Source: JBGZFC01 sp041846575
Lineage (GTDB): Bacteria > Bacteroidota > Bacteroidia > Bacteroidales > Dysgonomonadaceae
NCBI GenBank assembly: GCA_041846575.1
Contig: JBGZFC010000026.1
Location: forward strand, 1-51,250
DNA: 51,250 bases
Direction of reading: 5' to 3'
Shown here: in pieces, positions 1 through 8,400 of the stretch
Numbering within the stretch: position 1 is the stretch's first letter
How the letters are laid out: each line of letters opens with the position of its first letter
Position numbers and translations under genes: made by a program
The notes under the pieces: generated by a model
Told to the model about the DNA's origin: nothing
Databases searched by the model: none
The model's input: only the letters and a program-made list of their open reading frames with translations

Positions 1-213
1 TAAAAAGTTTAATTTTCATAACAGTATAGAGTGTTTTTTAATTTTTCGGCAAAAGTAGTATTATACGAAGAGAAAGGCAAATAAATTTCAAAAAAAAAAG
101 ACATTTTTTAATAAAAGTGTAACAACCCGATAATAATCTGCAACAAACCTCAACACGCAACTACCTCATAAACAAACCCATAATAACTTGTTGATAACTT
201 TTTGAAAAAAAAT
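1..213. other. Non-coding leader before the dcw cluster
   Basis: This is an AT-rich stretch with no credible gene; short reading frames on the minus strand here have no coding character. It contains a sequence at 188-197 whose reverse complement, TTATCAACAA, is one base from a DnaA box. A single imperfect box is not evidence of an origin. The stretch probably holds the distal part of the mraZ promoter region. Confidence 0.5.
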
Positions 214-247
214 GTGTAGAAAAGTGGGGGAAAGTGGAATAATTTTG
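214..247 (+). promoter_or_regulatory. Candidate MraZ operator (three 10-bp-phased repeats) and -7 element of the dcw promoter
   Basis: Three GTG-starting units begin at 214, 224 and 234 (GTGTAGAAAA, GTGGGGGAAA, GTGGAATAAT), exactly one helical turn apart. In other bacteria MraZ binds TGGGN repeats spaced by 5 bp, and here TGTAG-N5-TGGGG-N5-TGGAA fits that spacing. The units abut TAATTTTG at 240-247, a full match to the Bacteroidetes -7 consensus TAnnTTTG, about 35 nt before the mraZ start. No clear -33 TTTG is seen at normal spacing. Autoregulation by MraZ is inferred. Confidence 0.6.
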
Positions 248-282
248 TAATTTTACGCCAAATATCTGAAAACAAGAGAAGA

Positions 283-726
283 ATGTTGCAATTTTTGGGA
301 AATATCGAAGCAAAAATAGACATAAAAGGACGAGTTTTTGTACCTGCAACCTTCCGCAAACAACTACAAACAGCGGGAGAGAGATTTCTTGTGCTTCGTA
401 AAGATATTTTTCAGGATTGTTTGGTTCTGTATCCGGGCACTGTCTGGGAGGCTGAAATTGAAATACTACGAAGCCGACTCAACAAGTGGAATATGGAACA
501 GCAACAAATTTTCAGACAATTTGTGTTAGATGCCGAACGCATCGAAATGGATGCAAGCGGACGCATACTTATTTCAAAAAGATATTTACAATTGGCAGAT
601 ATCGACACCGAAGTGCGTTTTTTGGGCGTGGACAGTACTATAGAGATTTGGGCAAAAGAAAAACTGGAAAAACCTTTAATTGAGCCTGAATATTTTTCAT
701 CCAAATTGCAAGAATTAATGGGATAG
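283..726 (+). CDS. mraZ: Transcriptional regulator MraZ
   Basis: The product is 147 residues, the usual MraZ length, with two tandem SpoVT/AbrB-type DNA-binding repeats (about residues 5-50 and 78-122). The second carries the typical D-A-S-G-R-I-L-I motif and the first a D-I-K-G-R-V-F-V motif. MraZ forms a ring-shaped oligomer and binds repeats ahead of its own gene, regulating the division and cell wall cluster. It is the first gene of that cluster here and lies directly behind a phased repeat (214-239) that fits its known binding mode. The purine-rich AGAGAAG just before the ATG may act as a weak ribosome binding site. rsmH follows after 20 nt. Confidence 0.95.
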   Translation: MLQFLGNIEAKIDIKGRVFVPATFRKQLQTAGERFLVLRKDIFQDCLVLYPGTVWEAEIEILRSRLNKWNMEQQQIFRQFVLDAERIEMDASGRILISKRYLQLADIDTEVRFLGVDSTIEIWAKEKLEKPLIEPEYFSSKLQELMG

Positions 727-746
727 CTTAATAAAAATATACAATT

Positions 747-1655
747 ATGGCTGTTTATCATACACCGGCTTTGCTTCACGAGAGCGTTGATGGTTTAAAT
801 ATCAAGCCCGACGGTGTTTACGTAGATGTTACATTTGGCGGAGGCGGTCATTCTCGTGAAATACTCAACAGATTAGGCAAAAACGGCAAACTCATCTCTT
901 TTGACCAAGATGAAGATGCGATAAAAAACATCATCAAAAACGACAACCGTTTTATTTTTGTTAAAAGCAATTTCCGTTTTCTGAGAAATTTTCTGCAATA
1001 TCATCAGATTGAACAGATTGACGGACTGTTGGCTGATCTGGGAGTCTCTTCGCATCATTTCGATAGTGCTAATCGGGGTTTTTCGTTCCAATCATCGGCA
1101 GCACCCGATATGAGAATGAATCGTTCGGCAAGAAAAACAGCCATCGACGTATTAAACAACTATTCGGAAGAGAAGTTGGCTGATATATTTTACAATTACG
1201 GCGAATTGAAAACTGCCCGAAAAATTGCTAATGCCATCGTATCGCATCGACAAACTGAAAGAATATTATCAACTGAGGAGTTGATTGCAATTTTAGAACC
1301 ATTCACTTTTAAAGAGAGAGAGAAAAAAACATTGGCTCAAGCGTTTCAAGCAATACGCATCGAAGTAAATGACGAACTGAATGCTTTATGCGAAATGCTC
1401 ACACAATCACTCGAAGCTCTGAAACCGGGCGGAAGGATGAGCATAATCTCTTACCACTCGCTGGAAGACAGATTAGTAAAGAATTTTTTCAGAACAGGGA
1501 ATTTCGATGGCGAATTGGTTAAAGATTTTTTTGGCAAAGTTGAAACGCCTTTCGAACTGATAAACAGAAAAGTAATCGTTCCGTCTGAATCGGAACAAAA
1601 AGAGAATCCACGCTCACGAAGTGCAAAACTTCGTATAGCAGAAAAGAAATTATAG
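747..1655 (+). CDS. rsmH: 16S rRNA (cytosine1402-N4)-methyltransferase RsmH
   Basis: A 302-residue protein of the MraW/RsmH family, which N4-methylates C1402 of 16S rRNA with S-adenosylmethionine. The N-terminal Y-H-x-P-x-L-L-H-E motif and the glycine-rich SAM loop G-G-G-G-H-S (residues 31-36) are present. So are L-A-D-L-G-V-S-S-H-H near residue 95, S-Y-H-S-L-E-D-R near residue 240 and the terminal R-S-R-S-A-K-L-R motif. Length is normal. It sits second in the cluster, as in nearly all bacteria, and its stop is separated by a single base from the next start at 1657, which implies translational coupling. Confidence 0.96.
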   Translation: MAVYHTPALLHESVDGLNIKPDGVYVDVTFGGGGHSREILNRLGKNGKLISFDQDEDAIKNIIKNDNRFIFVKSNFRFLRNFLQYHQIEQIDGLLADLGVSSHHFDSANRGFSFQSSAAPDMRMNRSARKTAIDVLNNYSEEKLADIFYNYGELKTARKIANAIVSHRQTERILSTEELIAILEPFTFKEREKKTLAQAFQAIRIEVNDELNALCEMLTQSLEALKPGGRMSIISYHSLEDRLVKNFFRTGNFDGELVKDFFGKVETPFELINRKVIVPSESEQKENPRSRSAKLRIAEKKL

Positions 1656-1656
1656 G

Positions 1657-2010
1657 ATGAAAATTGACATAAATAACATAAGAAGATCGTTTGTTCATGT
1701 TTTTGGAGGAAGTGTTTTGACAGAAAACTTTCTAATAAAAAACATTGCTTTTATCATCATGATTGTCATAATCATGATTATTTTTATCAGCCACCGATAC
1801 ACGGTACTACAAAAAATTGCGGAGATTGAGAAGCTAAAAACCGAACTGAAAGATGCTAAATACGAATCGATAACAATATCATCGAATCTGACAGAAGCAA
1901 GCCGTCAACCGCAAATTGAAAAAATGATAGAAGATGCCGGAATGGAACTTAAAATAGCAACTGAGCCAGCCTATAAAATTCCAAAAACTGAATCGAAATA
2001 TGAAAAGTGA
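1657..2010 (+). CDS. ftsL: FtsL-like septum protein
   Basis: A 117-residue bitopic membrane protein. It has a short cytoplasmic N-terminus, one transmembrane helix (about residues 28-48, rich in Ile and Met) and a periplasmic helical segment (about 50-85) with the heptad-like pattern expected of an FtsL/FtsB coiled coil. FtsL proteins are poorly conserved, so the call rests on size, topology and position between rsmH and ftsI, where Bacteroidetes carry an FtsL-like gene. FtsL acts in the FtsQLB subcomplex that activates septal peptidoglycan synthesis. Its 3' end overlaps the ftsI start by 11 bp, so the two are probably translationally coupled. Confidence 0.8.
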   Translation: MKIDINNIRRSFVHVFGGSVLTENFLIKNIAFIIMIVIIMIIFISHRYTVLQKIAEIEKLKTELKDAKYESITISSNLTEASRQPQIEKMIEDAGMELKIATEPAYKIPKTESKYEK

Positions 2011-4192
2011 AGAGAGTAAAAAGATAATATTGGTACGTTACGGCATTATCGTTATAGTGTTGCTGCTGTTTGCCTTGGCGATAATTTTTAAAGCCGGCAG
2101 AACAATGTTCTCTGCCGAAGGCAAAAAGTGGCGTGAAGTAGGCGAAAAGGAGACAGTAATAAAGGATAGAGTTATTCTGCCCAAGCGAGGAAACATTTTC
2201 ACTCACGACGGCAAACTGTTGGCTACAAGCGAACCTCTTTACGGCATATATATGGATTTTTGGTCCGAAGGAATGAAAAAAGATACTCTCTATAAATATA
2301 TTGACAAACTATCTTCACAACTTTCCAAAAAATTTCCCGACAGATCTGCATCGCAATATAAAACCCTGATTCTAAACGGATGGAAAATGCGAGAAAAAGA
2401 GGAGCAACAGATAAACGATTATGCAACAAAAGGCGTAAATAAAAAAGTAACAAAAAAATCGAGATACATCCGCATAATACGCCGCGATATATCATACGTT
2501 GACTTAAAAGAACTTCGCACATTTGCATTTCTGAATCAGCGCTCAAACAGAAGCGGATTAATAACAGAAGAGAAAAACTCTCGAAAACGTCCTTTCGGCA
2601 ATTTGGCAAACCGCACAGTAGGTAACGTTTATAAAGATTTGGAGAAAGGTGGCGCAAGTGGATTGGAATTGAAATTCGACTCACTATTACGCGGAACAAA
2701 CGGAGTGAAAAATCGCCAAAAGATTCAGGGCAGATGGATGGATATTGTAGAAATTCCGGCTCAGGACGGTTCCGACATCGTTACCACTCTTGATGCCGAA
2801 ATACAAGATATTGTTGAACATGCACTACGCGATAAACTTATGGAAACAGAAGCCGAATCGGGTACTGCCATTATAATGGAGACAAAAACAGGCGAAATAA
2901 AAGGGATTGCCAATCTCAACAGATTAGGTAACGGTTCATACGCAGAAAGCAACCCAAATGCCTTTTCGTATATGAACGAACCCGGCTCGACATTTAAAAC
3001 TGTTACCGTTATGGTGGCTCTGGATGACGGACTTATCACACCAACCGACTCATTTCACGTAGGAAACGGACTTTATCAATATAACGGCAAATTTGTACGC
3101 GACCACTATTGGCGACAAGGAAGAGACAAGGGATACCTGACCGTAGCAGAGGGAATAGAGGTATCTTCGAATATCGTGATGAGCAAAATAGTGCTTAAAG
3201 GCTACGGCGACAATCCCGAAAAATATGTAAAAGGGATAGACCGAATCGGGTTAAGAAAACAACTGAAATGGGACGTTCCGCTAAACGGAATTGAAGGGAC
3301 ATCGTCTATTCGATTCCCTGACGACAAGCAGAATTACTGGTCGAAAACAACGTTGCCATGGATGTCTTTCGGATATGAAACCAAAATTCCACCTATATAT
3401 ATGCTTATGTTTTACAACGGCATAGCTAACAACGGAAAAATGATTAAACCGTTTATCGCTAAAAAAGTAATGCAAAACGGCAGAACAATAAAAGAGTTTG
3501 AAACGGAGGTTATTAACCCTTCAATGTGTAAAGATACAACTCTCATAGAAATCAAGAAGATGTTGATTGGCGTTTTGGAAAACGGAACGGCAAAAGATGT
3601 AAGGTCGAAATTTTTTCAAATTGCAGGAAAAACAGGCACTGCACTTATAGCCGGAGGTGGTGGTTATAGCGGTTATTATGTGTCGTTTTGCGGATATTTT
3701 CCGGCAGAAAACCCTAAATACACATGCTTTGTCGGTATCAGAAAACCGAAAGGAGTGCCTTCGGGAGGAAGACAAGCAGGAATGGTATTCAAAAATATTG
3801 CCGAACAGACATATCTGCGAAAGACGTTACTCACAGCCGAAGAGATGCCGGCTGACTCTATTCACCCCAAGACACCGATTTTAAAAAACGGTAATTGGGA
3901 TAACAGCATATCTGTACTTTCGTCACTTAACTATAACACAACAAATATGTCGAAGAGTGCCGATTGGATAAAAATAAATTACGACAGTACAGGCTTTCAA
4001 ACACAAAAAATAGACATTAACAACAAATTGGTACCAAACGTACTCGGCATGGGTGCAAGAGATGCTGTTTACTTGCTTGAGAAATCGGGTTTAAGAGTAA
4101 ATCTGACAGGTGCGGGGAAGGTCATAGCTCAATCTATAAATCACGGACAGAGAGTTGTAAAAGGCTCTACAATAAGCATCACATTACAATAA
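2000..4192 (+). CDS. ftsI: Septal peptidoglycan transpeptidase FtsI (class B PBP) with C-terminal PASTA domain
   Basis: A 730-residue class B penicillin-binding protein that cross-links septal peptidoglycan in the periplasm. It has an N-terminal membrane anchor (about residues 10-31), a PBP dimerisation domain (about 50-240) and a transpeptidase domain with all three catalytic motifs: S-T-F-K (nucleophile Ser330, Lys333), S-S-N (389-391) and K-T-G (544-546). The last 60 residues (about 672-730, from L-V-P-N-V-L-G-M) form a PASTA domain, as in other Bacteroidetes FtsI proteins. It overlaps ftsL by 11 bp and works with FtsW (8401-9783). Confidence 0.95.
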   Translation: MKSEESKKIILVRYGIIVIVLLLFALAIIFKAGRTMFSAEGKKWREVGEKETVIKDRVILPKRGNIFTHDGKLLATSEPLYGIYMDFWSEGMKKDTLYKYIDKLSSQLSKKFPDRSASQYKTLILNGWKMREKEEQQINDYATKGVNKKVTKKSRYIRIIRRDISYVDLKELRTFAFLNQRSNRSGLITEEKNSRKRPFGNLANRTVGNVYKDLEKGGASGLELKFDSLLRGTNGVKNRQKIQGRWMDIVEIPAQDGSDIVTTLDAEIQDIVEHALRDKLMETEAESGTAIIMETKTGEIKGIANLNRLGNGSYAESNPNAFSYMNEPGSTFKTVTVMVALDDGLITPTDSFHVGNGLYQYNGKFVRDHYWRQGRDKGYLTVAEGIEVSSNIVMSKIVLKGYGDNPEKYVKGIDRIGLRKQLKWDVPLNGIEGTSSIRFPDDKQNYWSKTTLPWMSFGYETKIPPIYMLMFYNGIANNGKMIKPFIAKKVMQNGRTIKEFETEVINPSMCKDTTLIEIKKMLIGVLENGTAKDVRSKFFQIAGKTGTALIAGGGGYSGYYVSFCGYFPAENPKYTCFVGIRKPKGVPSGGRQAGMVFKNIAEQTYLRKTLLTAEEMPADSIHPKTPILKNGNWDNSISVLSSLNYNTTNMSKSADWIKINYDSTGFQTQKIDINNKLVPNVLGMGARDAVYLLEKSGLRVNLTGAGKVIAQSINHGQRVVKGSTISITLQ

Positions 4193-4224
4193 CGGAAAAA
4201 GAAAACTCATAACGATATATAAAA

Positions 4225-5694
4225 ATGAAACTTGGTAAACTATTAGAAAAATGTAAGGTCATAGCAATACACGGCGATAGAGATGTTGATGTAAAAAACA
4301 TCACATCAGATTCTCGTGAAGTAAAAACCGGCTCGCTGTTTATTGCCATTGAAGGCATAAATACCGACGGACACGACTACATCGGCAAAGCCATAGAGCA
4401 GGATGTTTTAGTAGTAGTTTACGATAAACCCATTTTCGAAGAGTATTTTTCGAGAGTTACATACATTCAGGTAGAAAAATCATCGGAAGCATTGGCGCAG
4501 ATAGCGTCAACATGGTTTGATAATCCTTCGGAAAAACTAAATCTAATAGGCATTACCGGAACAAACGGAAAAACAACCATTGCCACATCGCTGCACAACA
4601 CATTCATGTCGTTTGGCTATGGTTCGGGATTGCTCTCTACCGTGGCTAACTATGTAAATGAAACAAGATACCCAACCACGCACACTACGCTTGACCCAAT
4701 CAGCTTAAACTCGTTCTTGCGTAAAATGGTAGATGCAGGTTGTCAATATGCTTTTATGGAGGTAAGTTCGCACGCTATTGCCCAAAAACGTGTTGAAGGA
4801 TTGCACTTTAAAGGAGGAGTTTTTACAAATCTGACACAAGACCATCTCGATTATCACAAAAATATGCTCGAATATCGCAATGTAAAAAAATCTTTCTTCG
4901 ATAATCTGCCACAAGAGGCATTTGCTCTTACCAATATCGACGATAAAAACGGCTTGGTAATGCTGCAAAACACCAAAGCAAAAAAATACAGTTATTCACT
5001 TAAGAATATTTCCGATTTTAAAGCACGAATATTCGAGAAACATTTCAACGGTACAGATATAGAGATTAACAACAAATCGCTTTCAGTACAGTTTGTGGGA
5101 ACTTTCAATGTTTACAACTTGCTCGCCGTGTATGCTACATCAATATTGCTGAGACAAGACAGCGATGAGGTTTTAAGAGTTTTGTCATCATTAAAGCCCG
5201 TATCGGGTCGTTTTCAAACAATTCACTCGCCGAAAGGATTTACCGCAATTGTTGACTATGCTCACACGCCCGATGCACTCAACAATGTACTGAATTCGAT
5301 ACATGAAGTTCTCGACAAACAGGGCAAGGTTATTACCGTTGTAGGTTGTGGAGGAAATAGAGACAAAACAAAACGTCCGCTTATGGCTCGTGAAGCATTG
5401 GAGTTGAGCAACAAAGCAATATTTACATCGGATAATCCACGTTTTGAAGAGCCGCAAGATATTCTTAACGATATGACAGAGGGACTTTCCGACGAAGAAC
5501 TTGCATCTTCGTTGACTATCGTTGACAGAAGAGAAGCCATTAAAACGGCTTGTGCTTTGGCACAAAAAGGCGATGTAGTATTGGTTGCCGGAAAAGGACA
5601 TGAAGATTATCAGGAAATAAAGGGAGTAAAACACCATTTTGATGATAAAGAGGAGTTAGAAAAAATATTTAATGCCAACAATTCAAAAAAGTAA
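4225..5694 (+). CDS. murE: UDP-N-acetylmuramoyl-L-alanyl-D-glutamate--2,6-diaminopimelate ligase MurE
   Basis: A 489-residue Mur ligase of the cytoplasmic precursor pathway that adds the third peptide residue. The ATP-binding loop G-T-N-G-K-T-T is at residues 112-118, followed by the central domain with T-T-H-T-T-L-D and E-V-S-S-H-A, and the C-terminal domain with D-Y-A-H-T-P-D. The D-N-P-R motif at residues 403-406 is the signature of MurE enzymes that use meso-diaminopimelate rather than lysine, so the cell wall should be of the mDAP type. murF and ddl, often neighbours in Proteobacteria, are absent from this cluster. Confidence 0.97.
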   Translation: MKLGKLLEKCKVIAIHGDRDVDVKNITSDSREVKTGSLFIAIEGINTDGHDYIGKAIEQDVLVVVYDKPIFEEYFSRVTYIQVEKSSEALAQIASTWFDNPSEKLNLIGITGTNGKTTIATSLHNTFMSFGYGSGLLSTVANYVNETRYPTTHTTLDPISLNSFLRKMVDAGCQYAFMEVSSHAIAQKRVEGLHFKGGVFTNLTQDHLDYHKNMLEYRNVKKSFFDNLPQEAFALTNIDDKNGLVMLQNTKAKKYSYSLKNISDFKARIFEKHFNGTDIEINNKSLSVQFVGTFNVYNLLAVYATSILLRQDSDEVLRVLSSLKPVSGRFQTIHSPKGFTAIVDYAHTPDALNNVLNSIHEVLDKQGKVITVVGCGGNRDKTKRPLMAREALELSNKAIFTSDNPRFEEPQDILNDMTEGLSDEELASSLTIVDRREAIKTACALAQKGDVVLVAGKGHEDYQEIKGVKHHFDDKEELEKIFNANNSKK

Positions 5695-5719
5695 GGTCTG
5701 TTTTATAAAATAAATATAT

Positions 5720-6979
5720 ATGCTATACTATCTTTTTCAATATTTGGACAAACTCGATTTTCCCGGCGCCGGAATGTTTCAATACGTCACTCTGCGCACG
5801 GCAATGTCGGCATTAGTTTCATTATTATTCGCAATTTTCGTTGGTAAAAAAATCATCAGAAAACTTCAAAAGATGCAGATTGGCGAAACAATACGCGATT
5901 TGGACTTAGAGGGACAATACAGCAAAAAAGGAACACCGACCATGGGCGGAATAATTATTATTTTATCGATAATGGCGGCAGTTTTATTGTTCGGAAAGTT
6001 AGAAAACCACTACATTATACTAATGTTGGTAAGCACAATATGGCTTGGTGCACTCGGGTTTGCCGATGACTACATCAAAGTATTTAAAAAGGATAAAGAT
6101 GGTCTAAAAGGAAAATTTAAAATAATAGCACAAATAGGGTTGGGGTTGATTGTAGGATTAACCATGTATTTCAGCCCGCAAATCGTTTCGCACGAAAACA
6201 GGGAGGTACGTGTAAACAATGTGATTGAAAGGGTGCAGTATCAAACAGAAGACATAAAAACCACCAAAACAACTATTCCATTTGTAAAAAACAATAACTT
6301 TGATTATCGCATATTGGTAAAATGGACAGGCAAGTATGCAGACAAAGCTGTCTGGGTTGTATTTGTATTGGTTGTAATTCTTATTGTTACAGCTGTTTCC
6401 AACAGTGCCAACCTGACCGACGGTTTAGACGGTTTGGCTTCGGGCTCATCAGCATTTATCGGTGTCGCATTGGGCATTCTGGCATACGTATCGGGGCGTG
6501 TGGACTTTGCATCGTACCTGAATATTATGCACATTCCGGGGAGCGATGAGTTGATGGTGTTCGCGGCAGCAATTGTGGGTGCAACAATGGGCTTTTTATG
6601 GTACAACTCGTATCCTGCCCAAATATTTATGGGCGATACCGGCAGTCTTACTCTTGGCGGATTAATAGGTGTTTTCGCTGTTCTTATCCACAAAGAACTA
6701 CTGTTACCAATTCTGTGCGGAGTATTTTTTGTGGAGGCACTTTCCGTAATTATTCAGGTAACATATTTCAAATATACAAAAAAGAAATTGGGATACGGAA
6801 AAAGAATCTTTAAAATGACACCACTGCACCACCATTATCAAAAACCGGGAAATGCGGGGATTGACGCACTAATTCAAAAGCCGTTCAAACCTCTTGCTGA
6901 GCCGAAAATAGTGAGTCGATTCTGGATTTTGGGAATGATCTTGGCTGTATTAGCACTGGCTACATTAAAAATGAGATAA
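5720..6979 (+). CDS. mraY: Phospho-N-acetylmuramoyl-pentapeptide-transferase MraY
   Basis: A 419-residue polytopic inner-membrane enzyme that transfers phospho-MurNAc-pentapeptide to undecaprenyl phosphate, forming lipid I. Family signatures are present: G-T-P-T-M-G-G near residue 72, the A-D-D-Y loop with the basic K-x-x-K-G-K stretch near 115-132, N-L-T-D-G-L-D-G-L near 230, F-M-G-D-T-G-S near 303 and P-L-H-H-H-Y near 370. It is about 60 residues longer than the Escherichia coli enzyme. The extra length is a polar insertion (about residues 155-205) between transmembrane helices, a feature I associate with Bacteroidetes MraY. Confidence 0.96.
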   Translation: MLYYLFQYLDKLDFPGAGMFQYVTLRTAMSALVSLLFAIFVGKKIIRKLQKMQIGETIRDLDLEGQYSKKGTPTMGGIIIILSIMAAVLLFGKLENHYIILMLVSTIWLGALGFADDYIKVFKKDKDGLKGKFKIIAQIGLGLIVGLTMYFSPQIVSHENREVRVNNVIERVQYQTEDIKTTKTTIPFVKNNNFDYRILVKWTGKYADKAVWVVFVLVVILIVTAVSNSANLTDGLDGLASGSSAFIGVALGILAYVSGRVDFASYLNIMHIPGSDELMVFAAAIVGATMGFLWYNSYPAQIFMGDTGSLTLGGLIGVFAVLIHKELLLPILCGVFFVEALSVIIQVTYFKYTKKKLGYGKRIFKMTPLHHHYQKPGNAGIDALIQKPFKPLAEPKIVSRFWILGMILAVLALATLKMR

Positions 6980-7002
6980 TTTGCATTAAAAATATATTAG
7001 GT

Positions 7003-8379
7003 ATGGCTCACATAGTTAATAAAGATTTTCAACAAAACGGTACCAAAAGAATAGTTATTCTCGGCGGAGGAGAAAGCGGTGTTGGCACAGCTATCCTGGC
7101 TAAAAGAGAGGGGTTTGAAGTTTTTCTGTCGGATAATGGAACCCTGAAGGATAATTATCGCGATGAATTGGAGAAATTCAATATCGTTTTTGAAGAGGGC
7201 GGACACACGGAAGATAAAATACTCAACGCTGACGAGATAATTAAAAGTCCGGGTATTCCGGATACAACGCCATTAATGCAAAAAATCAAATCGCAAGGCA
7301 TCAAAGTAGTATCCGAAATAGAATTTGCAGGAAGATATACCCATGCAAAAATGATTTGTGTTACAGGCAGTAACGGAAAAACCACAACAACTAACCTAAT
7401 ATACCACATTCTACGCTCTGCCGGACTCAATGTGGCTTTGGGAGGAAATGTAGGTATTAGTTTTGCAAGACAAGTGGCAACAGGAAGTTACGACTATTTT
7501 GTGTTGGAACTGAGCAGCTTTCAATTGGAAGGAGTATATGATTTCAAGGCGGACATCGCTCTTTTATTGAATATCACACCCGACCACATCGACAGATATG
7601 AGCATAAAATGCAAAACTATGTAGATGCAAAGATGCGAATTATCCGAAATCAGAAAATCGGCGATGCTTTCATATATTGGATGGATGACCCTATTGTAAC
7701 AAAAGAGATAGAAAAACTAAAACCGGAGGCAAATCTGTATTCTTTCACAGGCAATACAAACAAAGAAGCAACAGCCTATAAGGAAGGAAATAAAATGTTC
7801 GTAAAAACGAAAGACAAAGTCTTTGACATGGAGCTGGAGTTGCTTGCATTGCGTGGCATGCACAATTTATATAACTCGATGGCTTCGGGGATTGTGGCAA
7901 AACTACTCGATATTTCCGATGAAAATCTGCGACAAGCACTATCCGATTTCAAAGGCATTCCTCATCGTTTAGAGGAGGTTGCTTCGGTACGGGGCATTCA
8001 GTTTATCAACGACTCAAAAGCCACCAACGTAAACTCATGCTGGTATGCTTTACAGAGTGTTGCAAAAGGAAAAATAGTTCTTATTTTGGGCGGTCAGGAT
8101 AAAGGAAACGACTATACTGAAATAGAGCAGTTAGTAAAAGATAAGGTTCGAGCATTGGTGTTTTTGGGAAAAGACAACAGTATTCTTCACGATTTCTTTG
8201 ACGATAAAGTAGCTAATATCGCCGATACAAACAATATGGAAGATGCTGTGAACACAGCTTACAAACTTGCCGAAAAGGGTGATACCATATTGCTTTCGCC
8301 TTGCTGTGCAAGTTTTGATCTGTTCCTTAATTATAACGACAGAGGAGACCAATTTAAGAAATATGTAAGAAGATTGTAA
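7003..8379 (+). CDS. murD: UDP-N-acetylmuramoyl-L-alanine--D-glutamate ligase MurD
   Basis: A 458-residue Mur ligase adding D-glutamate to UDP-MurNAc-L-Ala. The N-terminal Rossmann-like domain has L-G-G-G-E-S-G-V-G (about residues 23-31), the ATP loop G-S-N-G-K-T-T is at 122-128, and N-I-T-P-D-H-I-D-R lies in the central domain. The C-terminal domain has N-D-S-K-A-T-N and L-S-P-C-C-A-S-F-D. Length is normal. It is 23 nt after mraY and 21 nt before ftsW, in the expected order for the cluster. Confidence 0.96.
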   Translation: MAHIVNKDFQQNGTKRIVILGGGESGVGTAILAKREGFEVFLSDNGTLKDNYRDELEKFNIVFEEGGHTEDKILNADEIIKSPGIPDTTPLMQKIKSQGIKVVSEIEFAGRYTHAKMICVTGSNGKTTTTNLIYHILRSAGLNVALGGNVGISFARQVATGSYDYFVLELSSFQLEGVYDFKADIALLLNITPDHIDRYEHKMQNYVDAKMRIIRNQKIGDAFIYWMDDPIVTKEIEKLKPEANLYSFTGNTNKEATAYKEGNKMFVKTKDKVFDMELELLALRGMHNLYNSMASGIVAKLLDISDENLRQALSDFKGIPHRLEEVASVRGIQFINDSKATNVNSCWYALQSVAKGKIVLILGGQDKGNDYTEIEQLVKDKVRALVFLGKDNSILHDFFDDKVANIADTNNMEDAVNTAYKLAEKGDTILLSPCCASFDLFLNYNDRGDQFKKYVRRL

Positions 8380-8400
8380 TACCATTTAAACACATAGAAA

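Noticed and set aside
188..197. DnaA-box-like TTATCAACA as a sign of an origin
   Set aside because: It is a single box with one mismatch, with no cluster, no dnaA or dnaN nearby and no AT-rich unwinding repeats.
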